Made by a program: the position numbers and the translations under genes. A DNA stretch of 64,000 nt from JAMXLO01 sp963812475 (GTDB lineage Bacteria; Pseudomonadota; Alphaproteobacteria; Acetobacterales; Acetobacteraceae), in contig CAWEVI010000046.1 in NCBI GenBank assembly GCA_963812475.1, positions 51,760-115,759 on the forward strand, read 5' to 3'. Of this stretch, positions 55,157 to 63,903 are shown piece by piece. The notes under the pieces are model-generated. The model saw nothing but the letters and a program-made list of their open reading frames with translations, was not told where the DNA came from and did no database searches. Within the stretch, counting starts at the first letter, position 1; each line of letters begins with the position of its first letter.

Positions 55157-55744
55157 ATGGTGGCACTGCAAAGGCGCATTCCCGCGAGGATGACGGTCGA
55201 CGAGTTCCTCATCTGGGACGCCGATGACCTGACGGGACGGCGGTGGCAACTGATGGATGGCGAGCCGGTTCTGATGGCCCCGGCCGCCGAGCAGCACGGC
55301 GCGATCCAGGCGGAGTTGGCGAGGTTGCTTGCCAACCATCTGGCGGAGCGTGCGAGCGCTTGCCGCGTCATTGCCGCGCCCGGCATCGTGCCGCGCGTGC
55401 GCGCCAACGAGAATTTCCGCGTGCCGGATCTCGGCGTGACCTGTGCACCGCCATCGCGGGAGGTCATGGTTTCGGAGCCCGTGCTGCTGATCGAAATACT
55501 GTCACCCAGCAATGAGCCGGAGACCAGGGCGAACGTGTGGACATATACGACGATACCGAGTGTCCAGGAAATTCTCCTGGTCCGCAGCACGCGGGTAGAG
55601 GCCGAACTGCTACGGCGCGGGAAGGACGGCACGTGGCCGGAGCAACCCACCATCATCCGCCCGACCGACGCGTTGGAACTGACCAGCCTGGATTTCACGG
55701 CCCCGCTGGCGTCGCTGTACCGGACCACTGTGCTCGCTGCCTGA
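55157..55744 (+). CDS. Uma2-family (DUF820) PD-(D/E)xK endonuclease-like protein
   Basis: The 195-residue product (MVALQRRIPARMTVDEFLIW) has the Uma2 core: YELIDGEPVLM-like RRWQLMDGEPVLMAP, HGAIQAELARLL, then NFRVPDLGVTC (Asp) and PVLLIEILSPSNEP (Glu; the usual Lys position is less clear). Such proteins are abundant in cyanobacteria and scattered in proteobacteria; their role is uncertain, sometimes linked to mobile DNA. It stands alone between divergent and convergent genes. Confidence 0.85.
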   Translation: MVALQRRIPARMTVDEFLIWDADDLTGRRWQLMDGEPVLMAPAAEQHGAIQAELARLLANHLAERASACRVIAAPGIVPRVRANENFRVPDLGVTCAPPSREVMVSEPVLLIEILSPSNEPETRANVWTYTTIPSVQEILLVRSTRVEAELLRRGKDGTWPEQPTIIRPTDALELTSLDFTAPLASLYRTTVLAA

Positions 55745-55780
55745 GGAACGGGCGGACGGTCCTGCCGGGCCCTGCTGCCC

Positions 55781-57196
55781 TCAATGCACGATGGCTGGGC
55801 GCTCGACCGGTTCGCCTTCCATCTGCTCGTGCAATCGCATCGGCGCGCCGTGCGTCTCCACGCCCAGAACGGTGAATGACAGCCCAACGAGAGACATGGC
55901 AAACCCAAGGAACATGAAGGCAGGCATCACCGCATCTGCGGTGGCATGCGGCGAGACGATATTGCCGGTGCCGGCGATCAAGGCCAGGCTGAGCGGCCCC
56001 AGGATCTTGCCCACCCCGTTCGCGGCCTGGCCCAATCCGGACGAGCGCGCACCCAAACGCACGCCAAATACCTCGACGGTATAGGGGGCGAGGTTGGAGA
56101 AGCTGCCGTCGATGCCGAAGGTGGAGCAGCACAGGAAAACCACCAGCAGAGGCACGCCGTCGATGAACGTGTCATTGAACCAGGCAGCTGCCATCAGCGA
56201 GATTGCGCCGAGGAATCCCCACAACTGGCCGCAGCGGCGCCGTCCCATCATCGGTGACACGATGGAGACGACGATCTTGCCGAGCACGCCCGCGCCGGCG
56301 ACGAATACGAAATACCCGGCCGCCTGCTGCACCGTGACGCGCAGCAGCAGCGACACGATCGTCGGTCCCCACAGATAGACCCCGTAGACGGCGGTCGATG
56401 CGCCGCCCCAGATGATGACGGTCTCCCAGAAGCGCGTGGGGTTTTGGTACAATTCTGCGAAGCGCCCGCTTGGCGGCGCTGGCGGAGCGATGGTCGGCAG
56501 CGGCACCCGCTCGAGCGGCATATCGAGTTGCCGCGCAACCTGGGCGCGCGCCTCGGTAAAGCGTCCCTTGGCCATGAGCCAGCGCGCCAATTCCGGCACG
56601 ACCAATGCAATCAGAATCCCGACGGGGATCGTCACGGCGCCAAGCATTGCGACGCCGCGCCAGCCGAGCAGCGCCAGCAACGTCGCGGATGTCGCCGAGG
56701 CAAGCAGTGTGCCGACAGTTGCGAATACGATGTAGAAGCTGGTGACCGCGGTACGGTAGCGTGTCGGCGTGATCTCGACCACGAGCGTGAGACAGGGCGT
56801 CACCGCCGCAGTCAAGCCGAACCCTACGATAAACCGCAACGCCGCCAGGACCATCCAGGCACCTTGCGGTACCAGTCCGATCGAACCGGCGCCGATGCCG
56901 CAGATGAAAGTGCCAAGGACGAGTTGCTGTTTGCGGCCCCAGGCGTCAGCCATGCTGCCCCAGATCACCGCGCCGCAGATCGCACCCACTCCGCCACTGT
57001 AGAGAATGACCGCGGATTGTCCGTAGGTGAGATGCCATTGCGGACCGAGCACGGCCAGCAGGAATGCCACGATGGCGAAATCGAAGAACTCCAGCACCGT
57101 GACCAGCGAAAGCAGGCTGAAGTTGAGCCAGTAGCGCGGACGCAGCCGCGCGCTGTCGAACAGCGACAGCAGGGCCTCGGACGTCTGCCCGCTCAT
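55781..57196 (-). CDS. MFS transporter, sugar/acid symporter-like
   Basis: The 471-residue, twelve-helix protein (MSGQTSEALLSLFDSARLRP) has the loop motif GSMADAWGRKQQL and the early helix LVTVLEFFDFAIVAFLLAVLG, with a charged central loop (residues about 220-250). It resembles AAHS/sugar-porter-type members. Substrate unknown. An in-frame GGAGGCGCC site precedes ATG 57196. It is monocistronic, with 235 bases separating it from the SelD fusion gene upstream on the same strand order. Confidence 0.85.
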   Translation of the reverse strand: MSGQTSEALLSLFDSARLRPRYWLNFSLLSLVTVLEFFDFAIVAFLLAVLGPQWHLTYGQSAVILYSGGVGAICGAVIWGSMADAWGRKQQLVLGTFICGIGAGSIGLVPQGAWMVLAALRFIVGFGLTAAVTPCLTLVVEITPTRYRTAVTSFYIVFATVGTLLASATSATLLALLGWRGVAMLGAVTIPVGILIALVVPELARWLMAKGRFTEARAQVARQLDMPLERVPLPTIAPPAPPSGRFAELYQNPTRFWETVIIWGGASTAVYGVYLWGPTIVSLLLRVTVQQAAGYFVFVAGAGVLGKIVVSIVSPMMGRRRCGQLWGFLGAISLMAAAWFNDTFIDGVPLLVVFLCCSTFGIDGSFSNLAPYTVEVFGVRLGARSSGLGQAANGVGKILGPLSLALIAGTGNIVSPHATADAVMPAFMFLGFAMSLVGLSFTVLGVETHGAPMRLHEQMEGEPVERPAIVH

Positions 57197-57431
57197 GGGC
57201 GCCTCCTTTCGGCGCCTTGCCTGACCAGTCGCGTCCGGTCAGGACAGCGCTGTCTTGTGCATTCCGCCGACGGACCACTCGCAGGCGGCCGCCATCACGA
57301 CGCCGATGAAAGCAGGCAAAGTCAAATGCCGTAAGCCGACAACACGCGATCGCGTATCACCATTCCGTGTTAGGATACCGTTGACTCTCCTTGCTGCTTT
57401 CCTTTGAAGGTCGTTGGTTCGCGCCGTCGCC

Positions 57432-59558
57432 CTAACCCGATTCCAAACGGATCATGGCCTCGCCGCGTTCGACCATCCCGATGATCGCCGCAGCGATGCC
57501 GGCGTTGCGCAACATCGTGACGCACACCTCGGCGCGCTCCGGCGCAATTCCGGCCATCAGTCCCCCAGACGTCTGCGGGTCGAGCAACAGCGCGGTCCGC
57601 GCACCCGGCCCGGCGTTGTGCAACAGACGGCGGTTCTCCGGCGCCAGCGTGCTCTCGACACCGGCCCCGCCGAGTTCCAGCGCGCCCGGCAATGCGGGCA
57701 CATGCTCTGGCCACAGCACCGCACCAGCATGCGACGCGCGCAGCATCTCCAGCAGGTGACCGGCAAGTCCGAAGCCGGTGACATCGGTGCACGCCACGGC
57801 ACCGTGCTCGCGCAGAATCCGCGACGCGGTCGCGTTGCTTGCCCGCATCGAAGCGATCGCTGCCTGCAGCCAGGCCGCACGAGCCAGCCCCCGCATATGG
57901 CCCGCCAGCACGATCCCGGTGCCGAGCGGCTTGGTCAGCACCAGTACATCGCCCGGCCGCAGTCCCGACTTGCGCAGCAGCTTCGCCGGACCGGCCAGGC
58001 CGGTGACCGCGAAACCCAACGCCGGCTCGGCCGCCTCGGCGCTGTGACCGCCCACCAGGGCGCAGCCATCGGCGGCCAGCACGCCGCTGGCACCATGCAG
58101 CATGTCGGCAAGCTCGGTCCGCATCTTCTCGCCCGAGCCGTAGGGTACCGTGGCCACCGCCAGTGCCGTCCAGGGACGCGCACCCATCGCATGCAGGTCG
58201 GACAGCGCGTGCGCCGCGGCGATCTCGCCGAACACGAACGGGTCGTCGATGAAGGCGCGGAAATGATCGACGCTCTGCACCACCGCGAACCCGGGCGGCG
58301 GCAGCATCACGGCGGCATCGTCGGGCGCATCGAGCCCGATCAGCACGTCGGCGCCGGGCAGACGGGGGAGGTCGGCCAATGCTCCCGCCAGCACCTCGGC
58401 GCCCACCTTCGCGCCGCAGCCGCCGCAGCGCATCGGACCTCCCGCCACCATCCGCGCCATCGGTTTCTGGTACATGCGCATCCAGCGCCGGTCGATCCAA
58501 TCCTTCCATCGCCAGACCGGCCGCCCGGCCACCGCCACACCGTTGCGCCACGCCAGCGCGCGTCCGTCCCCGAGGCCCAGGATCACCAACGCCTGCGACT
58601 GCGGGCGCCAACGTCGCAACGGCCGGCCGCGCGCCGCACGCCGCAGGTTGTCCGCCAATGGCGGACCGGCACGCACCGCCCAGACGCCCGCTTTCGGGCG
58701 CGCGTTGCCCTCGATGGCGGCACAGTCTCCGGCGGCGAACACGAAGCCATGGCTGACGCTGCGCAGCGTCGCATCGACCCGGACGCATCCCGCCTCATCG
58801 CAGGCCAGTCCGGAGGCCGCCATGAAGCCGGGCCCCACCACGCCGGTTGCCCACAGCGCGGTTGCCACGTCCAGGAAGCTGCCGTCGGACAGCGCCAGCC
58901 TGCCGTCCGCCCACGCTCCGGCTGTCACGCCGCAGGCAAGCTCGATGCCGGCGTCCACCAGCGCAGTGCGCGCGACGGACCGCGCATGGGATGGTGCGGC
59001 CGCCAGCGGCTCCGCCGTGTCGCACACCAGGACGATCCGCGCCCGTTCCCCGTAGCGCCGCGCCAGCGCGAGCGCCAGTTCGGTGCCACCTGCGCCGCCG
59101 CCGATAACGGCAATGCGGGCGCCGGACTGCAGTTCTGCCTCCAATGCCGACAGTCGCGCCAGGAGCTGCCCGATCGGCTTGACCGGCACGCCCGCTCCAA
59201 GCGGAACCAACGGCGCTCCGCCGACATCGATGGACAACAGGTCGAATGGCACGGCGGGGCGTCCGGACACGGCGATGCGGCGCGCGGCCAGGTCGATGTG
59301 CGTGGCCTCTGCCAGGATCAATCTCGCACCCGCGCCGGCGGCAAGAGGCGCCAGGTCGATGTGCGCCTCGTCGAACGTGTATTCGCCGCGGATCAGGCCG
59401 GGCAGCATGCCGGTGTAGGGCGTCTCCGGCTCACGGCCGATCAGCGTCAGCCTGACACCGGGTTCCGGGCGCATGGCGAACCGGCGCAGCACCTCGACGT
59501 GCGCGTGGCCTGCGCCCAGCAGGACGAGGTCGGTGGCGATCGGCACAGGTTGTTGCAT
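57432..59558 (-). CDS. selD: Fusion of type II NADH dehydrogenase-like flavoprotein and selenide, water dikinase (SelD)
   Basis: One frame of 708 residues from ATG 59558. Residues 1-350 are a pyridine-nucleotide-disulfide fold with LVLLGAGHAHVEVLRRF (FAD), IAVIGGGAGGTELALAL (NAD) and FVFAAGDCAAIEG. Residues about 370-708 are SelD, making selenophosphate from selenide and ATP: MRCGGCGAKVGAEVL holds the catalytic Cys and Lys (the second Cys of the E. coli CGCK motif is Ala), then SVDHFRAFIDDPFVFGEIAA, ALVGGHSAE and CTDVTGFGLAGHL. This fusion is known in several bacteria and should couple redox chemistry to selenide use. selA, selB, ybbB and a selenoprotein are not in the window. Confidence 0.93.
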   Translation of the reverse strand: MQQPVPIATDLVLLGAGHAHVEVLRRFAMRPEPGVRLTLIGREPETPYTGMLPGLIRGEYTFDEAHIDLAPLAAGAGARLILAEATHIDLAARRIAVSGRPAVPFDLLSIDVGGAPLVPLGAGVPVKPIGQLLARLSALEAELQSGARIAVIGGGAGGTELALALARRYGERARIVLVCDTAEPLAAAPSHARSVARTALVDAGIELACGVTAGAWADGRLALSDGSFLDVATALWATGVVGPGFMAASGLACDEAGCVRVDATLRSVSHGFVFAAGDCAAIEGNARPKAGVWAVRAGPPLADNLRRAARGRPLRRWRPQSQALVILGLGDGRALAWRNGVAVAGRPVWRWKDWIDRRWMRMYQKPMARMVAGGPMRCGGCGAKVGAEVLAGALADLPRLPGADVLIGLDAPDDAAVMLPPPGFAVVQSVDHFRAFIDDPFVFGEIAAAHALSDLHAMGARPWTALAVATVPYGSGEKMRTELADMLHGASGVLAADGCALVGGHSAEAAEPALGFAVTGLAGPAKLLRKSGLRPGDVLVLTKPLGTGIVLAGHMRGLARAAWLQAAIASMRASNATASRILREHGAVACTDVTGFGLAGHLLEMLRASHAGAVLWPEHVPALPGALELGGAGVESTLAPENRRLLHNAGPGARTALLLDPQTSGGLMAGIAPERAEVCVTMLRNAGIAAAIIGMVERGEAMIRLESG

Positions 59559-59648
59559 GGCGCCGAGCCTAGCCCGCTTGCGGCGAGTCGCCGGAGCGGC
59601 AAGGATACTCACATGATACGATCGCGCAGAGCGAGTGACGCTCTTGTT

Positions 59649-59668
59649 GTCATTCCCGCGGGGATGAC
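59649..59668. repeat. Short near-palindromic intergenic motif
   Basis: A 20-base motif of the form GTCAT-yCCCGCGGGr-ATGAC lies between the divergent selD and DUF1028 genes. It is palindromic except for one pair. This motif resembles common alphaproteobacterial intergenic repeats; a regulatory role cannot be excluded. Confidence 0.4.
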
Positions 59669-59698
59669 GATGACGGGTCGAAGCCGACGCGTGTCCGC

Positions 59699-60406
59699 AT
59701 GACGTGGTCAATCCTGGTGCGTGATCCGGCCACCGGCGCGATGGGAGCCGCAGTGGCCACGCGCTTCTTCGCGGTCGGCGCGCTGGCGATTCACGCCGAG
59801 GGCGGGATCGCGGCCCTTGCGACGCAGGCCATGATCAACCCGATGTATGCGCTCCATGGGATGGCGCGGCTGCGTGCCGGCGAACCACCCGACGCCGTCG
59901 CCGCGGCATTGCTGGCGGAGGACGCCGGGCGCAACCATCGCCAGCTGCACATGCTCGACGCCCAGGGCCGCATCGCCCAGCACACCGGCAAGGACTGCGT
60001 GTCCTGGTGCGGTGCCGTGCGGGGTGTGGACATATCGGTTGCCGGCAACATGCTGGCTGGCCCGGCAGTGGTGGAACGCACTTTGGACGCTTTTCAGCGC
60101 GCGCCAGGCACGCTGGCCGAACGCCTGCTCAGCGCATTGGAGGCAGGCGAGGCGGCGGGCGGGGACAAGCGCGGCCGGCAGTCGGCGGCGCTGAAGATCT
60201 GCACGCGCGATCCGTATCCCGACCTGGACATCCGCACCGACGATCATCCCGATCCGCTGGCGGAATTGCGCCGGCTCCATGCCGTGAGCCAGGAGCGTTT
60301 CGCCGTGTTCCGTCGCTTCCTCGCCGGCGCCGACAGCCCATGCGGCGTGTTCGACCGCGCTGTGATCGACGCCGCGGTTGCGCGCGACGGGAAACCACCG
60401 CATTGA
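59699..60406 (+). CDS. DUF1028-family Ntn-hydrolase-like protein (copy 2)
   Basis: The 235-residue product starts MTWSILVRDPATGAMGAAVAT and shares with copy 1 (26522) the blocks SVAGNMLAG, GEAAGGDKRGRQSAAL and DPYPDLDIRTDDHPDPLAELRRL. The two differ in about half of their residues. It precedes a family 5 binding protein gene by 32 bases, mirroring copy 1's place before a Liv-type binding protein. This repeated context suggests that DUF1028 proteins process imported substrate. Start ATG 59699 has no strong ribosome site. Confidence 0.88.
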   Translation: MTWSILVRDPATGAMGAAVATRFFAVGALAIHAEGGIAALATQAMINPMYALHGMARLRAGEPPDAVAAALLAEDAGRNHRQLHMLDAQGRIAQHTGKDCVSWCGAVRGVDISVAGNMLAGPAVVERTLDAFQRAPGTLAERLLSALEAGEAAGGDKRGRQSAALKICTRDPYPDLDIRTDDHPDPLAELRRLHAVSQERFAVFRRFLAGADSPCGVFDRAVIDAAVARDGKPPH

Positions 60407-60438
60407 CCGGCCGAACCACAAAACCGGGGAGCTTCATC

Positions 60439-61953
60439 ATGCGCCGCATCCTGCTGGCCGCCGCCTGCCTTGGGGTCGCCGTGTTGTTCACTCCGGCGCC
60501 GGCGTTCGCGCAGACGCTGCGCATCGCGCTGCGGCAGGATCTGGACGTGATGGATCCCACCACGGCAACCACCTATGTCGGGCGCATCGTGTTCGCCGGC
60601 CTGTGCGACAAACTGTTCGACATCGACGCGAAGCTGAACATCGTTCCCCAGCTCGCCACCGGTTACGAATGGGCGGACGACAAGACCCTGGTGATCCATT
60701 TGCGGCCTGGCGTGAAGTTCCAGAACGGCGAAGTGCTGGACGCGGCCGCGGTGAAATACTCGCTGGAGCGGCACCTGACCCTGCAGGGCAGCTATCGCAA
60801 GGGCGAGGTCAGCTCGATCGACCGTGTGGAGGTGATTGACCCCGCCACGGTGCGCATCGTGTTGAAGGCGCCATCGGGGGCGTTTCTGGCGCAGCTGACC
60901 GATCGCTCCGGCATCATCCTGCCGCCCAAGGCAACCGAGGCTGCCGGCAAGGATTTTTCCGCGCATCCGGTGTGCAGCGGGCCGTTCAAGTTTGCTGAGC
61001 GTGTGGCGCAGGACCACATCACGCTGGAGCGTTTTGCCGACTACTGGGACGCCAAGGACATCCACTTCGACAAGGTCGTTTATCAGATCCTGGTCGATCC
61101 GTCGGTGCGGCTGGCCAATCTGCGCTCCGGCACCATCGACCTCGCGGAATACGTGGCGCCGACCGACGCTGCCGCCGTGAAGCAGGACCCGAAGCTGCGG
61201 TTGGTGCTGTCGGATGCGCTCGGCTATTTCGGCATCACCAACAACCTGGCGAATGGGCCATCGGCCAACACTCCGTATGGCCAGAAAGCGCTGGTGCGTC
61301 AGGCGCTGGACCTGGCGATCGATCGCACCGCACTGGTGAATGTCGTGTTCAGCGGCATATTCGTGCCGACGGTGCAGGCCGTGCCGCCAAGCTCGCCGTT
61401 CTTTGACGAAGCGCTGAAGATCCCGGACCGAGACGTGGCAAAGGCCAAGGCACTGCTGCAGCAGGCGGGCGTCACGTTGCCGGTGAAGCTCGATCTGCTG
61501 GCGATCAACGATCCCGAGAATTTGCAGGCAGCCGAAGTGATCCAGTCGATGGCGAGCGAGGCGGGCTTCGATGTGCATATCCAGGCGATGGAATTCGCGT
61601 CTTCGTTGCAGGCGGCCGTGCACGGTGACTTTCAGGCCTACATGATCGGGTGGTCGGGTCGCGTCGATATCGACGGCAACACCTACGCGTTTCTGCACAG
61701 CGGTCAGGCCAATAACAACGGCAACTATGCCAACCCGACCGTTGACAAGCTGCTCGACGAGGCGCGGGGGATGACCGATCTCGCGAAGCGGCGCGAGCTC
61801 TATTCGCAGATGTGGCCGATCGTGCGGCAGGAGCTGCCGATCACCTATCTGTGGAATGCCCGCAACATCGTCGGCATGTCGGCGAAGCTGAACGGCTTCC
61901 GTGCGATCCCGGACGGCATGATCCGGCTCCAGGGCCTGGAGATGGCGAAGTAG
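60439..61953 (+). CDS. Family 5 (peptide/nickel-type) ABC substrate-binding protein
   Basis: The 504-residue periplasmic protein has a signal peptide (MRRILLAAACLGVAVLFTPA) and the SBP_bac_5 pattern: LRIALRQDLDVMDPTTATTYVG, LVIHLRPGVKFQNGEVLDAA and ITYLWNARNIVGMSAKLNGF. Start ATG 60439 is behind GGGGAG; longer upstream frames run out of phase through DUF1028. It should bind a peptide-like or sugar-derived ligand; nickel binding is possible in the family but without evidence here. Its stop overlaps the permease start by one base. Confidence 0.91.
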   Translation: MRRILLAAACLGVAVLFTPAPAFAQTLRIALRQDLDVMDPTTATTYVGRIVFAGLCDKLFDIDAKLNIVPQLATGYEWADDKTLVIHLRPGVKFQNGEVLDAAAVKYSLERHLTLQGSYRKGEVSSIDRVEVIDPATVRIVLKAPSGAFLAQLTDRSGIILPPKATEAAGKDFSAHPVCSGPFKFAERVAQDHITLERFADYWDAKDIHFDKVVYQILVDPSVRLANLRSGTIDLAEYVAPTDAAAVKQDPKLRLVLSDALGYFGITNNLANGPSANTPYGQKALVRQALDLAIDRTALVNVVFSGIFVPTVQAVPPSSPFFDEALKIPDRDVAKAKALLQQAGVTLPVKLDLLAINDPENLQAAEVIQSMASEAGFDVHIQAMEFASSLQAAVHGDFQAYMIGWSGRVDIDGNTYAFLHSGQANNNGNYANPTVDKLLDEARGMTDLAKRRELYSQMWPIVRQELPITYLWNARNIVGMSAKLNGFRAIPDGMIRLQGLEMAK

Positions 61954-62900
61954 TGGGCGGACATCTCGGCACGCGCATCGCGCAGATCATCCCGACCTTG
62001 CTGCTGGTCAGTGTGCTGGTGTTCGGCCTGCAGCAGCTGATGCCAGGCGACCCGGCGCTGGTTATGGCCGGCGAGGAGCGCGGCGATCCGCAGGTGCTGG
62101 CGCAGATCCGCGCCGAGTTGTGGCTCGATCGCTCGCTGCCGGTGCAGTACCTGCATTGGATCGGCAACGTGCTGCACGGTGATCTCGGCTACTCTTGGCG
62201 GATCCGCCAGCCGGTGGCGCAGCTTGTCGCGCAGAAGCTGCCGGTGACGTTGCAGCTCGGCACGATGGCGTTCCTGATCGCGGTGCTGATCGGCGTGCCG
62301 GCCGGCATCATCGCCGCGGTGTACCGCAACGGGTTCTGGGACTATGTCGCGAACGCCGTCGGACTGGCCGGCCTGTCCACGCCGAACTTCTGGCTCGGCA
62401 TCATGCTCATTCTGCTTGTGTCGGTGAAGCTGGGCTGGCTGCCGCCGTCGGGCTATGTGCCGCTGACCGAGGACTGGCGGCAGTCGCTCGCCACCACGAT
62501 CATGCCGGCCTTCGTGCTGGGCAATGCGATCGCCGCGATCCTGATGCGGCATACGCGCAGCGCGATGCTGACGGTGCTGGACCAGGACTATGTGCGCACC
62601 GCGCGGGCGAAGGGGTTGCGCGAGTTCGTCGTGGTGATCCGGCATGCGCTGCGCAATGCGCTGATCCCGGTGGTGACGCTGGGCGCGCTCGAGCTGGGCA
62701 CGCTGTTTTCCGGCGCGGTGCTGACCGAGCAGGTGTTCAGCATTCCCGGATTTGGGAAGATGATCGTCGATGCGGTGTTCAATCGCGATTATCCGGTGGT
62801 GCAGGGGGTCGTGCTGGTGACGGCGTTTTTATATGTCGTGCTGAATTTGTTGGCGGATGTGCTGTACGTGGTGATCAATCCGAGGCTGAGGGGCGCATGA
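61953..62900 (+). CDS. ABC permease, DppB type
   Basis: GTG 61953 starts VGGHLGTRIAQIIPTLLLVS, using the last G of the previous stop. The 315-residue protein has six membrane segments and the DppB blocks LMPGDPALVMAGEERGDPQ, SWRIRQPVAQLVAQKLPVTLQ and DYVRTARAKGLREF. It pairs with the DppC-type permease downstream. Confidence 0.91.
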   Translation: MGGHLGTRIAQIIPTLLLVSVLVFGLQQLMPGDPALVMAGEERGDPQVLAQIRAELWLDRSLPVQYLHWIGNVLHGDLGYSWRIRQPVAQLVAQKLPVTLQLGTMAFLIAVLIGVPAGIIAAVYRNGFWDYVANAVGLAGLSTPNFWLGIMLILLVSVKLGWLPPSGYVPLTEDWRQSLATTIMPAFVLGNAIAAILMRHTRSAMLTVLDQDYVRTARAKGLREFVVVIRHALRNALIPVVTLGALELGTLFSGAVLTEQVFSIPGFGKMIVDAVFNRDYPVVQGVVLVTAFLYVVLNLLADVLYVVINPRLRGA

Positions 62901-62914
62901 GTACGGTCAGAAGA

Positions 62915-63004
62915 CCCCGCCCCCCGGCCCCCTCCCCAGAGGGGAGGGGGAGCATTCGGGTGCCTGTTCCCCCTCCCCTCCGTGGAAGGGGCTGGGGGGC
63001 GGGG
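62915..63004. repeat. GC-rich inverted repeat between permease genes
   Basis: Arms 62915-62935 and 62984-63004 (21 bases) are reverse complements with two mismatches; a second inner pairing (CTCCCC with GGGGAG, near 62932-62950, and a mirrored one near 62970-62990) adds more hairpins. It ends 11 bases before the DppC-type start, taking the place of a normal ribosome site. Confidence 0.65.
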
Positions 63005-63015
63005 CCAGCACTCCC

Positions 63016-63903
63016 ATGAGCACCACCGTTGCAGCCCCCGCCATACCGCACGCCGCGGCCATGCCGCGCAGTCCGGCGCGGCTTGCGCTGGATCGCTTCA
63101 TCCACCGGCCGGTCGCGGTGGCAGGGCTCGCGGTCATCGTGCTGTTCGTCGCCGTCGCGGTCCTCGCCCCCTTGATCGCGCCCTACGACCCGATCGCGAC
63201 AAGCTGGTCGGCGATCCGCAAGGCACCGTCGCTCGCGCACTGGATGGGCACCGACGAGAACGGCCGCGACGTGCTCTCCCGCGTGGCGTTCGGCGCGCGC
63301 GCCAGCCTGCTGGCCGGCGTGGTCTCGGTGCTGATCGCCGCCGGCATCGGCGTGCCGGCCGGGCTGCTCGCGGGCTTCGCCGGTGGCTGGATCGACGTGG
63401 TGCTCAGTCGCATCGTCGATGCCATGCTGGCGTGCCCGTTCCTGATCCTGGCGATCGCGCTGGCGGCGTTCCTCGGTCCCGACCTGACCAACGTGATGAT
63501 CGCTATCGGCGTCTCGACCGCGCCCCGCTTCATGCGGGTGGCGCGCGCCGCGACGTTGGATGCGTCGAGCAACGACTACGTCGAGGCGGCGCGCGCGATC
63601 GGCAATCCGGGCTGGCGGGTGGCGGTGCGTCACGTGCTGCCGAACATCGTGCCGCCGGTGCTGGTGCAGGGCACGTTGGCGATCGCCGCCGCGATCATCG
63701 CAGAGGCGAGCCTGTCGTTTCTGGGGCTTGGCCAGCAGCCGCCGGCGCCGTCCTGGGGCTCCATGTTGAACTCGGCACAGAGGTTCCTGTCGCAGGCGCC
63801 GTGGCTTGCGGTGTTTCCCGGGCTGGCGATCTTCCTGGTCGTGCTGTCGTTCAATCTGGTCGGCGACGGGTTGCGCGACGCGCTCGATCCCAGGGGTCGA
63901 TGA
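63016..63903 (+). CDS. ABC permease, DppC type
   Basis: The 295-residue inner-membrane protein (MSTTVAAPAIPHAAAMPRSP) has the DppC features HWMGTDENGRDVLSRVAFGA and DYVEAARAIGNPGWRVAVRH, and ends RDALDPRGR. The ribosome site is obscured by the GC-rich repeat just upstream, which may lower its translation. DppD/DppF-type ATPases are expected right of the window. Confidence 0.91.
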   Translation: MSTTVAAPAIPHAAAMPRSPARLALDRFIHRPVAVAGLAVIVLFVAVAVLAPLIAPYDPIATSWSAIRKAPSLAHWMGTDENGRDVLSRVAFGARASLLAGVVSVLIAAGIGVPAGLLAGFAGGWIDVVLSRIVDAMLACPFLILAIALAAFLGPDLTNVMIAIGVSTAPRFMRVARAATLDASSNDYVEAARAIGNPGWRVAVRHVLPNIVPPVLVQGTLAIAAAIIAEASLSFLGLGQQPPAPSWGSMLNSAQRFLSQAPWLAVFPGLAIFLVVLSFNLVGDGLRDALDPRGR

